A stretch of DNA of 64,000 nucleotides from Lachnospiraceae bacterium (GTDB lineage Bacteria; Bacillota; Clostridia; Lachnospirales; Lachnospiraceae): positions 1 to 64,000 of the forward strand of contig JAFUPV010000024.1 in assembly GCA_017472605.1 (NCBI GenBank), in the 5' to 3' direction. Below the pieces are notes generated by a model, which did no database searches, was not told the origin of the DNA, and saw only the letters and a list, made by a program, of their open reading frames with translations. Positions 18,952 to 27,243 of this stretch are shown here, in pieces. Numbering within the stretch: position 1 is the stretch's first letter; each line of letters starts with the position of its first letter. Both the position numbers and the translations under genes were made by a program.

Positions 18952-19620
18952 ATGAAAAAACGAATTGCGGCAGTGCTTGTAATGTGTTTGTTTGTGTGCG
19001 GACTGTGCAGCTGCAGTCTGATGACAAAGACATACAACTTTACAGCGCAGGAAAACAGTATTTATGTTCATGAGGACGGACAGATTACGGCTGCTATCAT
19101 CGAGGATTTCGAGAAAGACTACTATGATGTGTCAGAGCTGCTTGGTCTGGCCCAGAATCTGGTTCAGGAATACAACGAAACTTACTACGGCCTTCCTTAC
19201 TATACGTACAGCCAGCTGACAAAAGAGCAGAAGAAGCAGATGCTTCTCCCGATCAGTCTTGAGTCGGTAGACAGCAGCAACGGAAAAGTAACGCTTGTTC
19301 TGAAATATGCAAACGGAAGCGCGTTCGCTGATTTCAACGGAATTGACATAAAGGCAGCAGGAGGTACCACTGCCTATACGTCCCAGCTTGGTTCCAGCAA
19401 GATGGCGCTTCAGGGTTCCTTCGTTTCCGCAAAGGACGGAAGCGCTCTGATGGTGGAGGAGCTGCAGAAGAAGACGGATTACTATCTTCTTTATCTGGAC
19501 TTTGCCACAACCGTTTATTTTGAGCATGAGGTTCAGGCAGTTTCGAACAATGTAACGGTTGTTGCGAACAATGCGGTACAGACGGCTGCCGGTCAGGGAA
19601 ATTATATTCTGTTCAAGTAA
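18952..19620 (+). CDS. Small predicted lipoprotein, family unknown
   Basis: 222-residue protein I do not recognise. A basic start (MKKR), a hydrophobic signal segment and a cysteine-rich cleavage region (CGLCSCS) suggest a type II signal peptide and lipidation at the last or preceding cysteine. The mature part is polar, with no other membrane segment and a C-terminal V/N-rich stretch. Extracytoplasmic location is inferred. It stands alone between recO and glyS with its own promoter. Confidence 0.75.
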   Translation: MKKRIAAVLVMCLFVCGLCSCSLMTKTYNFTAQENSIYVHEDGQITAAIIEDFEKDYYDVSELLGLAQNLVQEYNETYYGLPYYTYSQLTKEQKKQMLLPISLESVDSSNGKVTLVLKYANGSAFADFNGIDIKAAGGTTAYTSQLGSSKMALQGSFVSAKDGSALMVEELQKKTDYYLLYLDFATTVYFEHEVQAVSNNVTVVANNAVQTAAGQGNYILFK

Positions 19621-19641
19621 ACGGAATAGGATCAGGAAAAA

Positions 19642-19674
19642 CTCCGGTAACGCTCTGGTAAAGCTCCGGTAACA
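19642..19674. repeat. 11-bp tandem repeat, three copies
   Basis: CTCCGGTAACG, CTCTGGTAAAG and CTCCGGTAACA follow one another in the gap before glyS. No role is evident. Confidence 0.6.
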
Positions 19675-19753
19675 CGGCGACAGGGAATAACTGTGTGAGG
19701 GAAAGAAGGTGCAAAAAGCACCGGATTATGAAAAGATAGAGGTGGATATTATT

Positions 19754-21142
19754 ATGGAAAAGACAATGGAGAAAATTGTAGCACTTGCCAAGTCAAGAGG
19801 TTTTGTATATCCGGGTTCCGAGATTTACGGCGGCCTGGCAAACACCTGGGATTACGGTAACCTCGGTGTGGAACTGAAGAACAATGTAAAGAAGGCATGG
19901 TGGCAGAAATTTGTCATGAGCAATCCCTACAACGTTGGTGTGGACTGCGCAATTCTGATGAATTCCCAGACCTGGGTTGCTTCCGGTCATCTGGGCGGAT
20001 TCTCTGACCCGCTGATGGACTGCAAGGGCTGTCATGAGAGATTCCGTGCAGATAAGCTGATTGAGGATTACATGGCTGAGAAGGGAATCACCATTGAGGG
20101 TTCCATCGACGGCTGGAGCACCGATGAGATGATGGCTTACATCCGCGAGAACCAGATTCCGTGTCCGACCTGCGGCAAGCATGATTTCACGGATATCCGT
20201 CAGTTTAACCTGATGTTCAAGACCTTCCAGGGTGTAACCGAGGATGCGAAGAATACTGTTTATTTAAGACCTGAGACTGCGCAGGGTATCTTTGTTAACT
20301 TTAAGAATGTTCAGAGAACTTCCCGTAAGAAGATTCCGTTTGGTATCGGTCAGATTGGTAAGTCATTCCGCAACGAGATCACACCGGGTAACTTTACTTT
20401 CCGTACCAGAGAGTTTGAGCAGATGGAGCTGGAGTTCTTCTGTGAGCCGGGAACCGATCTGGAGTGGTTCCAGTACTGGCGTCAGTTCTGTATCGACTGG
20501 TTAAAGAGCCTTGGTATGAAGGATGAGGAGATGCGTGCCCGTGACCACTCTCCGGAGGAGCTTTGCTTCTATTCCAAGGGTACCACTGACATCGAGTTCC
20601 TGTTCCCGTTTGGCTGGGGCGAGCTGTGGGGAATCGCAGACCGTACCGACTATGACCTGACTCAGCATCAGAACACGTCCGGTGAGGACATGAGCTACTT
20701 CGATGACGAGAAGAAGGAGCGTTACATCCCCTATGTAATCGAGCCGTCTCTTGGTGCAGACCGTGTAACGCTTGCCTTCCTGTGTGCAGCTTATGACGAA
20801 GAGGAGCTGGAGGGCGGCGATGTACGTACTGTTCTTCATTTCCATCCGGCACTTGCTCCGGTAAAGGTCGGCATTCTTCCGCTGTCCAAGAAGCTGGGCG
20901 AGGGTGCTCTCAAGGTTTACGAGAAGCTTTCCTGCTACTTCAACTGTGAATATGATGACAGAGGTGCAATCGGTAAGCGTTACAGACGTCAGGACGAGAT
21001 CGGAACTCCGTGGTGCGTAACCTATGATTTCGAGTCGGAGAACGATGGCTGTGTAACCGTTCGTGACCGTGATACCATGGCACAGGAGCGTGTAAAGATC
21101 GAGGATCTGAAGAATTATTTCGAAGAGAAGCTTATGTTCTAA
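19754..21142 (+). CDS. glyS: Glycyl-tRNA synthetase, single-chain (alpha2) type
   Basis: Class II synthetase of the eukaryote-like GlyRS type that charges tRNA-Gly. It starts [27 protein letters not shown]; motif 2 lies around [25 protein letters not shown] and motif 3 in [10 protein letters not shown], and the anticodon-binding domain occupies the last 100 residues. Length is 462 residues. I chose ATG 19754 (GAGGTGG upstream) over the in-frame GTG at 19709. Its codon use (many CGT, GGT, GTT codons) looks more biased than neighbouring genes, fitting high expression. A terminator follows. Confidence 0.95.
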   Translation: MEKTMEKIVALAKSRGFVYPGSEIYGGLANTWDYGNLGVELKNNVKKAWWQKFVMSNPYNVGVDCAILMNSQTWVASGHLGGFSDPLMDCKGCHERFRADKLIEDYMAEKGITIEGSIDGWSTDEMMAYIRENQIPCPTCGKHDFTDIRQFNLMFKTFQGVTEDAKNTVYLRPETAQGIFVNFKNVQRTSRKKIPFGIGQIGKSFRNEITPGNFTFRTREFEQMELEFFCEPGTDLEWFQYWRQFCIDWLKSLGMKDEEMRARDHSPEELCFYSKGTTDIEFLFPFGWGELWGIADRTDYDLTQHQNTSGEDMSYFDDEKKERYIPYVIEPSLGADRVTLAFLCAAYDEEELEGGDVRTVLHFHPALAPVKVGILPLSKKLGEGALKVYEKLSCYFNCEYDDRGAIGKRYRRQDEIGTPWCVTYDFESENDGCVTVRDRDTMAQERVKIEDLKNYFEEKLMF

Positions 21143-21196
21143 GCGACCCGGCCAGGCATGCTGCCTGCATGTTTGTCTGGATGCAAAAACAATTGG

Positions 21197-21225
21197 AGCG
21201 GCAGTTTCGGCTGCCGCTTTCTTCT
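21197..21225 (+). terminator. Intrinsic terminator of glyS
   Basis: AGCGGCAG (21197-21204) pairs with CTGCCGCT (21211-21218) around TTTCGG, followed by TTTCTTC. Confidence 0.75.
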
Positions 21226-21274
21226 GCATCCGGATGAACGCCGCGATAATGGGAGAAACTTGCGAAGCGTGTTT
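21218..21274. repeat. Related copy of the dispersed 45-bp repeat
   Basis: One unit beginning TTTCTTCTGCATCCGGATGAACG resembles the units at 45308, 53147 and 59032. It shares a 17-bp identical block, AATGGGAGAAACTTGCG (21248-21264), with 51736-51752. Confidence 0.55.
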
Positions 21275-21314
21275 CTTCTCGTTGAATACATGTGAGTAAG
21301 GAGTTATCACAGTT

Positions 21315-22649
21315 ATGGCAAAGAAACGAAAGAAAAAGACGGATCTGGGAACGATTGTGTTCCGTGCGATCGCAATTGAGCTTCTGGTGCTGACGGTTGT
21401 TCTGATTGCAATCGGTGCAAAGTTCGCGCCGATGGTCATGTCGATTCTGGACTCCGGATCTTCCGCAATTCAGACTGAGAATCCGCAGACACCGGATCCG
21501 GCAGCAACAAGCGGGGCAGAAATCGCTCAGGGACCGGTGGAAACCAGTGCACAGACGGAACCGACAACAGAGGAACCGGTTGTTACAACGATTTCCTATG
21601 AAAATGAAGTGGAGCAGGGATCGGTCGCTCTGGTGGCAGCCGGCGACAATCTGATGTACAGCTCCAACACGCTGAGCGGAAAGCGGGACGATGGAACCTA
21701 TTCCTACTATGATAACTTCGTCAATGTGAAAGACTATTTCCTGAATGCGGATCTGGCGGTTCTGAGTCAGGACACAGTCATGGCCGGAAATCACTATGGT
21801 GTGACTTATAACGGCGTGTTCACAACCGGAACGGAGATCGGCGCGGACATGGTTTCTGCCGGAATCAATGTGGTTCTGGCTGCAAATAACCACATCCTTG
21901 ACTGCGGAACCGACGGTCTGAACAACATGATGAACTACTGGGAGTCAACGTACCCGGAGGTTTCTCTTCTTGGTGTCAACCGCTCGGCGGATCAGCAGAA
22001 TGCCCCGGTCTATGTGGAAAAGAACGGCATTAAGATTGCCATGATCAACTATACCTGTAAGAGTAATTCAACACAGGATCTTGCAGCTGCTCCCTATCTG
22101 GTAAACATGTATGACGAGCAGTGGCTGACCAGTGTGATTACAGCAGCAGAGGCGTCTGCCGACTTCGTCATTGTGTTCCCGCACTGGGGAACGGAAAATG
22201 AACTGGGTGTGACAGCCGAGCAGGAAGCGCAGGCTCAGCTGATGGCAGATCTCGGTGCGGATCTGATCATCGGCGCCTATCCCAATGTGGTAGAGCCGGT
22301 TCGCTGGGTGGAAGGAAAAGACGGAAACAAAACGCTTGTTTACTATTCCCTCGGAAACTTCCAGTCCGCGCAGGAAAAGACGGAGAACATGCTGGGAGCG
22401 CTTGCGCAGGTAACGATTACCAAAACCGACATGCGTACCTACATTTCTGACTGCGACATTGAGTTTCTGGTAACTCACTATGGTCAGGAAAAGACCAATG
22501 AATATTTTGATATCGTAACCACGTTCCCGCTGGATGATTACAACGATGAGCTGGCAGGCCAGCACGGAATTTATCTGTGGGATGCGACCTTCTCCGTTGC
22601 GAAGCTGAATTCGCTGAAGAAGGATGTTCTGGCGAACAGTGATTTTTAA
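21315..22649 (+). CDS. CapA-family membrane-anchored metallophosphatase-like protein
   Basis: Protein of the CapA/PgsA family (PF09587), related to poly-gamma-glutamate synthesis factors with a calcineurin-like metal site. A basic N-terminus and one transmembrane segment (about residues 12-38) are followed by a Thr/Pro/Gln-rich linker (to about residue 95) and the catalytic-like domain with AAGDNLMY, AANNHILDCG and FPHWGTE motifs. No capsule genes are adjacent, so its substrate is unknown. Length is 444 residues. It could act on wall-linked polymers; that is inference. Confidence 0.85.
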   Translation: MAKKRKKKTDLGTIVFRAIAIELLVLTVVLIAIGAKFAPMVMSILDSGSSAIQTENPQTPDPAATSGAEIAQGPVETSAQTEPTTEEPVVTTISYENEVEQGSVALVAAGDNLMYSSNTLSGKRDDGTYSYYDNFVNVKDYFLNADLAVLSQDTVMAGNHYGVTYNGVFTTGTEIGADMVSAGINVVLAANNHILDCGTDGLNNMMNYWESTYPEVSLLGVNRSADQQNAPVYVEKNGIKIAMINYTCKSNSTQDLAAAPYLVNMYDEQWLTSVITAAEASADFVIVFPHWGTENELGVTAEQEAQAQLMADLGADLIIGAYPNVVEPVRWVEGKDGNKTLVYYSLGNFQSAQEKTENMLGALAQVTITKTDMRTYISDCDIEFLVTHYGQEKTNEYFDIVTTFPLDDYNDELAGQHGIYLWDATFSVAKLNSLKKDVLANSDF

Positions 22650-22706
22650 GGAATAACAGCCCGGCAGCAGCCGGTGCATTCGGCATGGTCCGGAAGCAGC
22701 ATATGG

Positions 22707-22754
22707 ATACCCCCGGTTGTCAGGTTCGAAAATCTGGTCAGGCGGGGGTATTTG
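22707..22754 (+). terminator. Probable terminator after the CapA-like gene
   Basis: ATACCCCC (22707-22714) pairs with GGGGGTAT (22744-22751), with partial pairing inside. The T tract is short (TATTTG), so confidence is moderate. Confidence 0.5.
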
Positions 22755-22808
22755 TGAATGTATCGATAAGACTCAGGAGAAAATGCAGGTTCAAAAGGAG
22801 AAGTGGAT

Positions 22809-24320
22809 ATGGCAGATAGGGTGAATCCGGCGGGAAAAGATAAAAAAGGAGTGTTTTTTGCGAAGAATAAGAAATTTATGAAGAATGGAACAGGCAGAGA
22901 ACGTTGGACGGATGAAAGAAATGACGGAGAGAAGCCGGTTATGAGAGATGGTGCAGGAAAGTCGGTTATGAGAAAGAGTGGAGAGAAGCCAGCTATAAAA
23001 GATGGAGCAGAAAAGCCGATGATGAGAAAGAGCGGAGAGAAGCCAGCTATAAAAGATGGTGCAGGAAAACCGGTTATGAGAAAGAGCGGAGAGAAGCCAG
23101 CTATAAAAGATGGTGCAGGAAAGCCAGCGATGAGAAACAGCGGCGAGAAACCTGTGGTGAAAAATGTCAGCGGCGGTCTGTCCTGCCCGGTCAGTCGCAT
23201 GTGCGGAGGATGCAGTTTTACCGATTGCTCCTATTCTGCGCAGCTGGCAGTTAAGGAAGGAAAAGTCCGGGAGCTGTTAAAGGGAATCTGTCCGGTCATG
23301 CCGATTACAGGAATGGAAAATCCCTATTACTACCGGAACAAGATTCATGCCACATTTCAATACCGCAAAGGCGGTGAGATTGTTTCCGGTATCTATCAGG
23401 AAGGAACTCATCGTGTCGTTAAGGTGGACAGCTGTCGGATTGAGGATCAGACAGCAGACGCCATCATCGGAACCATCCGCAGTCTGCTGAAATCGTTCAA
23501 AGTGAAAATCTATGACGAGGATACCGGATTTGGTCTTCTGCGCCATGTGATGATCCGCCGGGGATTTTCAACCGGTGAAGTGATGGTGGTTCTGGTCTGT
23601 GCATCGCCGGTTTTCCCATCTAAGAACAACTTTGTCAAAGCGCTGCGCGAGAAGCATCCGGAGATTACGACCATTGTTCTGAATGTTAATGATAAGCATA
23701 CAAGCATGGTACTGGGAGAACGGAACATCGTTCTTTACGGAAAAGGATTTATTGAAGACCGTCTCTGCCAACTGACATTCCGCATTTCGCCCAACTCGTT
23801 CTACCAGGTCAATCCGGTGCAGACCGAGTTTCTGTACGGGAAAGCGATTGCGCTTGCCGGTCTGACCGGGAAAGAGCGGGTTATTGATGCGTACTGCGGA
23901 ATCGGAACCATTGGATTGATTGCTTCCGCCAACGCAGGAGAAGTGATTGGCGTCGAATTGAATCGGGATGCGGTTCGCGATGCGGTGCTCAATGCGAAGC
24001 GGAACGGAATCACGAATGTGAATTTTGTCAATGGGGACGCAGGAGAATGGATGGTGGAATCGGCAGCCCGCGGTCTGACAGCCGATGTGGTGCTGATGGA
24101 TCCGCCGCGGTCAGGAAGCACGGAAGCGTTCATGAAATCGGCAGTACAGATGAAGCCACAGCGGATCGTTTATGTTTCCTGCAATCCGGAGACGCTGGTG
24201 AGGGATTTGAAGGTGCTGAAGCGGCTGGGGTATCAGGCAGAGGCGGCGTATCCGTATGATATGTTTTGCTGGTGCGATCATGTGGAGACGGTGTGCCTCT
24301 TAGAGCGACTGAGCAACTGA
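22809..24320 (+). CDS. rlmD: 23S rRNA (uracil-1939-C5)-methyltransferase RlmD with repeat-bearing N-terminal tail
   Basis: RumA/RlmD-type m5U methyltransferase. The Fe-S cysteines (CPVSRMCGGC...C), the SAM motif DAYCGIGTIGL, DPPRSG and the nucleophile region YVSCNPETLVRDL are present. The usual N-terminal TRAM domain is absent; instead, before the first cysteine (about residue 124) there is a Lys/Gly-rich tail containing four 18-residue repeats of the type GEKPAIKDGAGKPVMRKS plus a partial fifth. The basic tail may contact rRNA (inference). The start is ATG 22809 with AAAGGAG 8 bases upstream; GTG 22803 is too close to it. Length is 503 residues. Confidence 0.9.
   Translation: MADRVNPAGKDKKGVFFAKNKKFMKNGTGRERWTDERNDGEKPVMRDGAGKSVMRKSGEKPAIKDGAEKPMMRKSGEKPAIKDGAGKPVMRKSGEKPAIKDGAGKPAMRNSGEKPVVKNVSGGLSCPVSRMCGGCSFTDCSYSAQLAVKEGKVRELLKGICPVMPITGMENPYYYRNKIHATFQYRKGGEIVSGIYQEGTHRVVKVDSCRIEDQTADAIIGTIRSLLKSFKVKIYDEDTGFGLLRHVMIRRGFSTGEVMVVLVCASPVFPSKNNFVKALREKHPEITTIVLNVNDKHTSMVLGERNIVLYGKGFIEDRLCQLTFRISPNSFYQVNPVQTEFLYGKAIALAGLTGKERVIDAYCGIGTIGLIASANAGEVIGVELNRDAVRDAVLNAKRNGITNVNFVNGDAGEWMVESAARGLTADVVLMDPPRSGSTEAFMKSAVQMKPQRIVYVSCNPETLVRDLKVLKRLGYQAEAAYPYDMFCWCDHVETVCLLERLSN
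22926..23165 (+). repeat. 54-bp in-frame tandem repeat inside rlmD
   Basis: Four 54-bp units (starting 22926, 22980, 23034, 23088) and a 24-bp partial unit. The unit length is a multiple of three, so gain or loss of copies would keep the rlmD frame open. Confidence 0.9.
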
Positions 24321-24369
24321 AAATTATGATTTTTCAGAGGAAAAGAAGTTCAGCTATCGAAATTTGACC

Positions 24370-24624
24370 ATGGAAGAGATTATTCATCACCTGGCCATGC
24401 TTCATAATCGTTCTATGCATATTCGTGGAATGTTTGAAGAAGCGGATATTGAAAGTGCAAAAGTGGATATTGAGAATACGGAAGTGGACATTCGAAATGA
24501 ATTGCAAGCATTTTCAAATAAGATTTCGGAAAAAACAATACGTCATGTGATAGAGATATGTTCAAAGTGCGGAAAAGATAATTATTTTGGAAGAACAGTT
24601 GTAGAGGATATCACCGGATTATGA
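24370..24624 (+). pseudogene. Remnant resembling the C-terminal winged-helix region of an AAA_4/Fic-like regulator
   Basis: An 84-residue reading frame without a usable Shine-Dalgarno. Its end (HVIEICSKCGK...FGRTVVEDITGL, then stop) resembles the beginning of the C-terminal DNA-binding segment of AAA_4 'divergent AAA' regulators, which normally continue with a second recognition helix. The middle contains a short internal repeat (SAKVDIEN / TEVDIRN). It is therefore probably a decayed fragment. The family assignment is from memory of motif pattern and is tentative; it could also be a small unrelated protein. Confidence 0.45.
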
Positions 24625-24650
24625 AACAATTCGAGTTTATAGGGAGCCGG

Positions 24651-24678
24651 CACACGACTTTCTTTTGAAAGTCGTGTG
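24651..24678. terminator. Convergent hairpin between the remnant and the LysR gene
   Basis: CACACGACTTTC (24651-24662) pairs perfectly with GAAAGTCGTGTG (24667-24678) around TTTT. There is no long T tract on either side, but a 12-bp stem between convergent genes suggests a shared transcript end. Confidence 0.6.
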
Positions 24679-24680
24679 TC

Positions 24681-25556
24681 CTACCTCGTTTTCAACTGCT
24701 CAAAAAAGTGAGAAACATATTCAAAATATTCAACTGCCTCCGCATGGTCTCTCGAACGCGCATGCAATTGAATGACAATTACCCGGTGGCATTCGGGATC
24801 TGAGATGGGCAGCAAACACACGTCATTTCCCTGATACCGTTTCCAGGTATAGTGGGGCCAGAAGCCGACACCCAGTCCTGCGGCGATCAGGTTTTCCACG
24901 GCTGAAATGCTGTCGCCTTCGAAAATGACATCCGGTTTAAACCCTGCCTGCATACAGTAGCTGTCGCAGATCGCGCGGAGATTTTTTGCTCCGGTCAGCG
25001 AGATAAACTTTCTGTTTGCCGCTTCGCGCAGCGAGATGCTTGGTTTGCCGGCATATTCCGAATTTCCTGAGACGGCAAAGAAAATCCGCTCGGAAAAAAT
25101 GGAAAACTGATCTTTGCAGGGATGCGGGGGATGGAACTCCTTCTGTGTGAAAATGGTAATGTCCGCGTTTTCCAGTTCTTCATTCTGCACAATCTGAAAA
25201 CGGATATCACTGTGTTTTTTCTGGAAACGGATAATGGTGTCGGTAACAAGCCCGGAAGCTGCTTTTACATTAATGCGAAGCAGCTTCTGGCGTTCACCGG
25301 CCAGCGTCTGCAATTCTTCGGGAATTGCCTGGAGGGTTTTGAGAACGGGCTCGATTCTGTTTTGAAGATATCTGCCGTATTCCGTCAATACAATGTTTCG
25401 CCCCTGGTGCTCAAACAGAGGAACTTCCAGCTCTTTTTCCAGACGGTGGATGGTCTGTGTCAGTGCCGGCTGCGCGATGTGCAGCTGTTCCGCTGTTCTG
25501 GTAACATGCTGTGTCTGCGCAAGTGCATAAAAATATTTCAGCTGCAGTATTTCCAT
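24681..25556 (-). CDS. LysR-family transcriptional regulator
   Basis: 291-residue LysR regulator. The N-terminal winged helix-turn-helix starts MEILQLKYFYALAQTQHVTRTAEQLHIAQPALTQTIHRLEKEL, and a periplasmic-binding-like effector domain (about residues 90-290) follows. It is divergent from the small PQ-loop membrane protein gene across a 115-bp A/T-rich region, which by the usual LysR arrangement is its likely target. The ligand is unknown. Confidence 0.9.
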   Translation of the reverse strand: MEILQLKYFYALAQTQHVTRTAEQLHIAQPALTQTIHRLEKELEVPLFEHQGRNIVLTEYGRYLQNRIEPVLKTLQAIPEELQTLAGERQKLLRINVKAASGLVTDTIIRFQKKHSDIRFQIVQNEELENADITIFTQKEFHPPHPCKDQFSIFSERIFFAVSGNSEYAGKPSISLREAANRKFISLTGAKNLRAICDSYCMQAGFKPDVIFEGDSISAVENLIAAGLGVGFWPHYTWKRYQGNDVCLLPISDPECHRVIVIQLHARSRDHAEAVEYFEYVSHFFEQLKTR

Positions 25557-25671
25557 GATTTTCTCCTTCTATAACTTGTACCTTATGGAATTCTATTAAA
25601 TTATATATTATACATTTTGAATAATCAAGAGTATGATGTAGCAGAAGACAAGAAAAAAGGAGAGAAAAAAT

Positions 25672-25977
25672 ATGAGTCCTTTATTAGAAACCGTTATGTT
25701 AATCTGCTTTGGTCTTTCCTGGCCCATCAATGTAATGAAAGCGATCAAAGCCCGCAGCGCAAAGAGCATGAGTCTGCCCTTCATCCTTCTGATTATTTCA
25801 GGCTATGTTGCCGGAATCAGTGCGAAAATTCTGTCGCATCAGATCAACTATGTTCTGATTGTTTACTTTATAAATCTGGCAATTGTTACCGTTAATCTTT
25901 TTGTGTACTTCCGAAACAGACATCTCGACCACCAGAATGAGGAGAAACAGTACATCGCCCGCCATCAGATGGCCTGA
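25672..25977 (+). CDS. PQ-loop/SemiSWEET-like small membrane protein
   Basis: 101-residue protein with three predicted transmembrane segments and the single PQ-loop-type signature around LSWPINVMKAIKARSAKSMSLPF (proline after the first helix, then a basic loop). Such half-transporters dimerise; bacterial SemiSWEETs move sugars, but the substrate here is not evident. It is divergently paired with a LysR regulator. The RBS is AAAGGAGAG upstream of ATG 25672. Confidence 0.82.
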   Translation: MSPLLETVMLICFGLSWPINVMKAIKARSAKSMSLPFILLIISGYVAGISAKILSHQINYVLIVYFINLAIVTVNLFVYFRNRHLDHQNEEKQYIARHQMA

Positions 25978-26003
25978 TGCGCGAAAAACGGATCGTTTGG
26001 GGA

Positions 26004-26032
26004 TTGACTTTTTGCCCGTTGTGTAATAAAGT
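26004..26032 (+). promoter_or_regulatory. Promoter of the DUF368 gene
   Basis: TTGACT (26004-26009), a 17-bp spacer and TAAAGT (26027-26032), about 60 bases before the start codon. Confidence 0.6.
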
Positions 26033-26092
26033 CTAAAGAAACGCATTGTGTTGAGCGGTGCGTTGCGAAGAGTTCAGGAAGGAATAGGGCAA

Positions 26093-26932
26093 ATGGATAA
26101 AGGAAAGAAAAAAGAAAAATCAAACGTTTTGTTTCAGATGCTGCAGGGCGCTCTGATTGGTCTTGGAGCGGTGCTGCCCGGCATATCGGGAGGTGTGCTC
26201 TGTGTTGTTTTTGGTATTTACAAGCCGATCATGGAGCTGCTGGCATCTCCGTTTAAACGCTTTCGGACCCATGTACCGAAGCTGATCCCGGTTATCATCG
26301 GTGCGGTCATTGGATTTCTTGGTGTTGCCAATCTCCTGTCGTTTCTGCTGGAAAAATACCCCGGCCCATCGGTTTGTCTGTTTGTCGGACTGATTGGCGG
26401 CATGCTTCCGTCACTGTTTCGGGAAGCAGGAGAGCAGGGAAGGGACAGGAATTCATTCATTTCCATGCTGACTGCAATGGTACTTATCTTTGCGCTGCTG
26501 ATCGGTCTGCAGGTTTTATCCGTGACCATACAGCCGAATTTCGGATGGTATCTGTTCTGCGGATTCTGTCTGGCATTGAGCATCATCGCTCCGGGCATGA
26601 GCTTTTCTACCCTTCTGATGCCGCTTGGATTGTATGAGCCCTTTGTTGCGGGAATCGGACATCTGGATTTTACCATTCTCGTTCCGGGCGGAATCGGTGC
26701 GCTGGCAACGGTAATTCTGTTTTCCAAGGGCGTGAATGCGCTGTTTGACAGGCATTATTCCGTTTCCTTCCATGCGATTATCGGCATTGTCATTGCGGCT
26801 ACAATCATGATCATTCCCTTCTCCAGCTTTACAGAGTCTGTCGGAAGCTTTGCAATCAATGTGGTGTGCATTGCTGTTGGTATCGCTGCCGCGCTGCTGC
26901 TTGATCGGTTTAATCAGAGCGTTGAAGGCTGA
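26093..26932 (+). CDS. popT: DUF368 membrane protein, PopT-like undecaprenyl-phosphate translocase
   Basis: Polytopic membrane protein (279 residues, about eight transmembrane segments) of family DUF368. Members named PopT return undecaprenyl phosphate across the membrane for reuse in wall synthesis. The conserved GALIGLGAVLPGISGGVLCVVFGIY and SIIAPGMSFSTLLMPLGLYEPF segments (two similar halves) identify it. ATG 26093 is preferred; an in-frame ATG at 26048 lies about 16 bases downstream of the -10 box and would add a non-conserved extension. It is followed by a large terminator. Confidence 0.88.
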   Translation: MDKGKKKEKSNVLFQMLQGALIGLGAVLPGISGGVLCVVFGIYKPIMELLASPFKRFRTHVPKLIPVIIGAVIGFLGVANLLSFLLEKYPGPSVCLFVGLIGGMLPSLFREAGEQGRDRNSFISMLTAMVLIFALLIGLQVLSVTIQPNFGWYLFCGFCLALSIIAPGMSFSTLLMPLGLYEPFVAGIGHLDFTILVPGGIGALATVILFSKGVNALFDRHYSVSFHAIIGIVIAATIMIIPFSSFTESVGSFAINVVCIAVGIAAALLLDRFNQSVEG

Positions 26933-27042
26933 CAGAATGAAGGCAGGGGTGACGGAAAGGCTCAAAGTCTGAACGGAGAATCCCCAAATGTGTTGAAAAA
27001 ATCTGTCCTGGAAAATACAGCATAAGGAATACATGAGAACAT

Positions 27043-27117
27043 GGCATTTCACTCCTGTGAGGTGACTCAAACCGTCAAAGGTTTGGAGTTCCCTTGCAGG
27101 AGTGGAATGCCTTTTTT
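27043..27117 (+). terminator. Long double-stem terminator
   Basis: GGCATTTCACTCCTG (from 27043) pairs with CAGGAGTGGAATGCC (to 27111), enclosing a second stem (ACTCAAACC with GGTTTGGAGT), followed by TTTTTT. It ends the DUF368 transcript. Confidence 0.85.
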
Positions 27118-27138
27118 GTATTTCTGCTGCAGGTCTCG

Positions 27139-27167
27139 TTGACAGTAGTACGAAATCGAACTATACT
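27139..27167 (+). promoter_or_regulatory. Strong promoter of the glycosidase operon
   Basis: TTGACA (27139-27144), a 17-bp spacer and TATACT (27162-27167). The leader to the GH51 start is about 70 nt. No cre-like site is obvious by eye. Confidence 0.75.
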
Positions 27168-27243
27168 GAAAAACACAATGATTTACTTTCGGATGTAAGC
27201 CTGATAGGAGATTGGTAAACAGGAAAGAGAAAGGGAGAGGATT

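Noticed and set aside
22646-23200. Hydrophobic minus-strand frame with FSPLFLI repeats
   Set aside because: It is the antisense reading of the rlmD 54-bp repeat array. The plus-strand frame has the catalytic domain and RBS.
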